Shown one piece after another: positions 63,591-64,000 of a stretch of DNA of 64,000 nt. How positions within the stretch are numbered: position 1 is the first letter of the stretch; every line of letters starts with the position of its first letter. Source of the DNA: Sipunculus nudus (lineage: Eukaryota > Annelida > Sipuncula > Golfingiida > Sipunculidae); contig CM049308.1 in assembly GCA_026874595.1 (NCBI GenBank), positions 81,270,124-81,334,123 on the forward strand, read 5' to 3'. A program made the position numbers and the translations under genes. The notes beneath the pieces are model-generated. The model worked only from the letters and a program-made list of their open reading frames with translations. It was not told the DNA's origin and did no database searches.

Positions 63591-64000
63591 AGGCTGATGG
63601 GCTATTGTCGTCAACCAAGCTATCCGTCCATCTGTTGTCCGTTAACTTTTACATTGTGAGCAGGATATCTCTAAAAGGATTCACCTTAGGAATTTTATGT
63701 CCTCGTTTAAGATGTATATGAACAAAATCTCGGTCAAGTTCGAAGATGGGTGACCTTGACCTATTTTTCTACGTTTTAGAGCTGATTATAGAAAAACACT
63801 TAGAAGCTTATTTCTGAGGAACCATTCGGTGGATTTTCACAAAACTTACTATGGTCATCGAGACTTCATGGTCTGTATCTGCTGCACAAGTTTGGTGGTG
63901 CCACCTACAATTTCTGATTTTTAATGTATTTTTATCCGATTTTCAACTTTGGCCTTGTGAGCGGGATATCTCTAAAAGGATTCACTGTAGGAGTTTTATT
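63591..64000 (+). mobile_element. Element F2 (5' hairpin arm missing; runs off the window)
   Basis: It starts aggctgatgggctattgtcg, lacking the first hairpin arm. It then matches F1 closely, with unit starts at 63652 and 63953 and ggtggtgccacctaca. Confidence 0.7.

Overview
The window is AT-rich, intron-bearing animal nuclear DNA. There are no compact genes, operons or bacterial signals. One spliced gene runs left to right, and its introns are filled with interspersed repeats. The repeat style (families with terminal hairpins and internal tandem arrays) and the long introns suggest a marine invertebrate, most likely a mollusc or another lophotrochozoan. This is inference: no sequence search was possible.

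The gene: eight exons between about 8.1 and 13.5 kb and between 35.0 and 39.8 kb, plus a ninth at 40.8 kb, join with matching splice phases into one open frame of about 550 codons. The first exon in view encodes the second helix of a basic helix-loop-helix (bHLH) domain. The middle is acidic and serine-rich. The last two encode most of an HMG box. A bHLH plus an HMG box in one protein is the signature of MEIOSIN/BHMG1, the vertebrate partner of STRA8 that starts meiosis. The basic region and helix 1 lie upstream, and the end of the HMG box was not found downstream, so both ends of the gene are missing from the window.

The repeats: at least five terminus-defined families, here called A/D, B, C, E and F, occupy roughly half of the window. 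Each has a 5' terminal hairpin or inverted repeat. That 5' sequence recurs inverted near the 3' end, followed by a short hairpin and then CTAG or CTTG next to T residues. This is the plan of non-autonomous Helentron-type rolling-circle elements (HINE/DINE-1-like). Families with unrelated ends share an internal monomer and the palindrome GGTGGCGCCACC. About 25 diagnosable copies all point the same way, in the direction of the gene. They are nested several deep: 1-6245 is element G containing A containing C and B, and 15378-26110 is E within E with D, B and a 674-bp DNA transposon inside.

Region by region: 1-6.2 kb nested composite; 6.2-8.1 kb unannotated; 8.1-13.5 kb exons; 13.5-35 kb giant intron with B, E, D and A copies, a hAT-like element and another D; 35-41 kb exons with an F element between them and the uninterrupted G copy; 41-46 kb mostly unannotated with a decayed LINE on the minus strand; 46-50 kb two B elements; 50.6-54.1 kb A and D copies; 55.5-58.1 kb a large B array; 58.2-62.9 kb E, D and B; 63.5-64 kb a minisatellite and the start of a second F.
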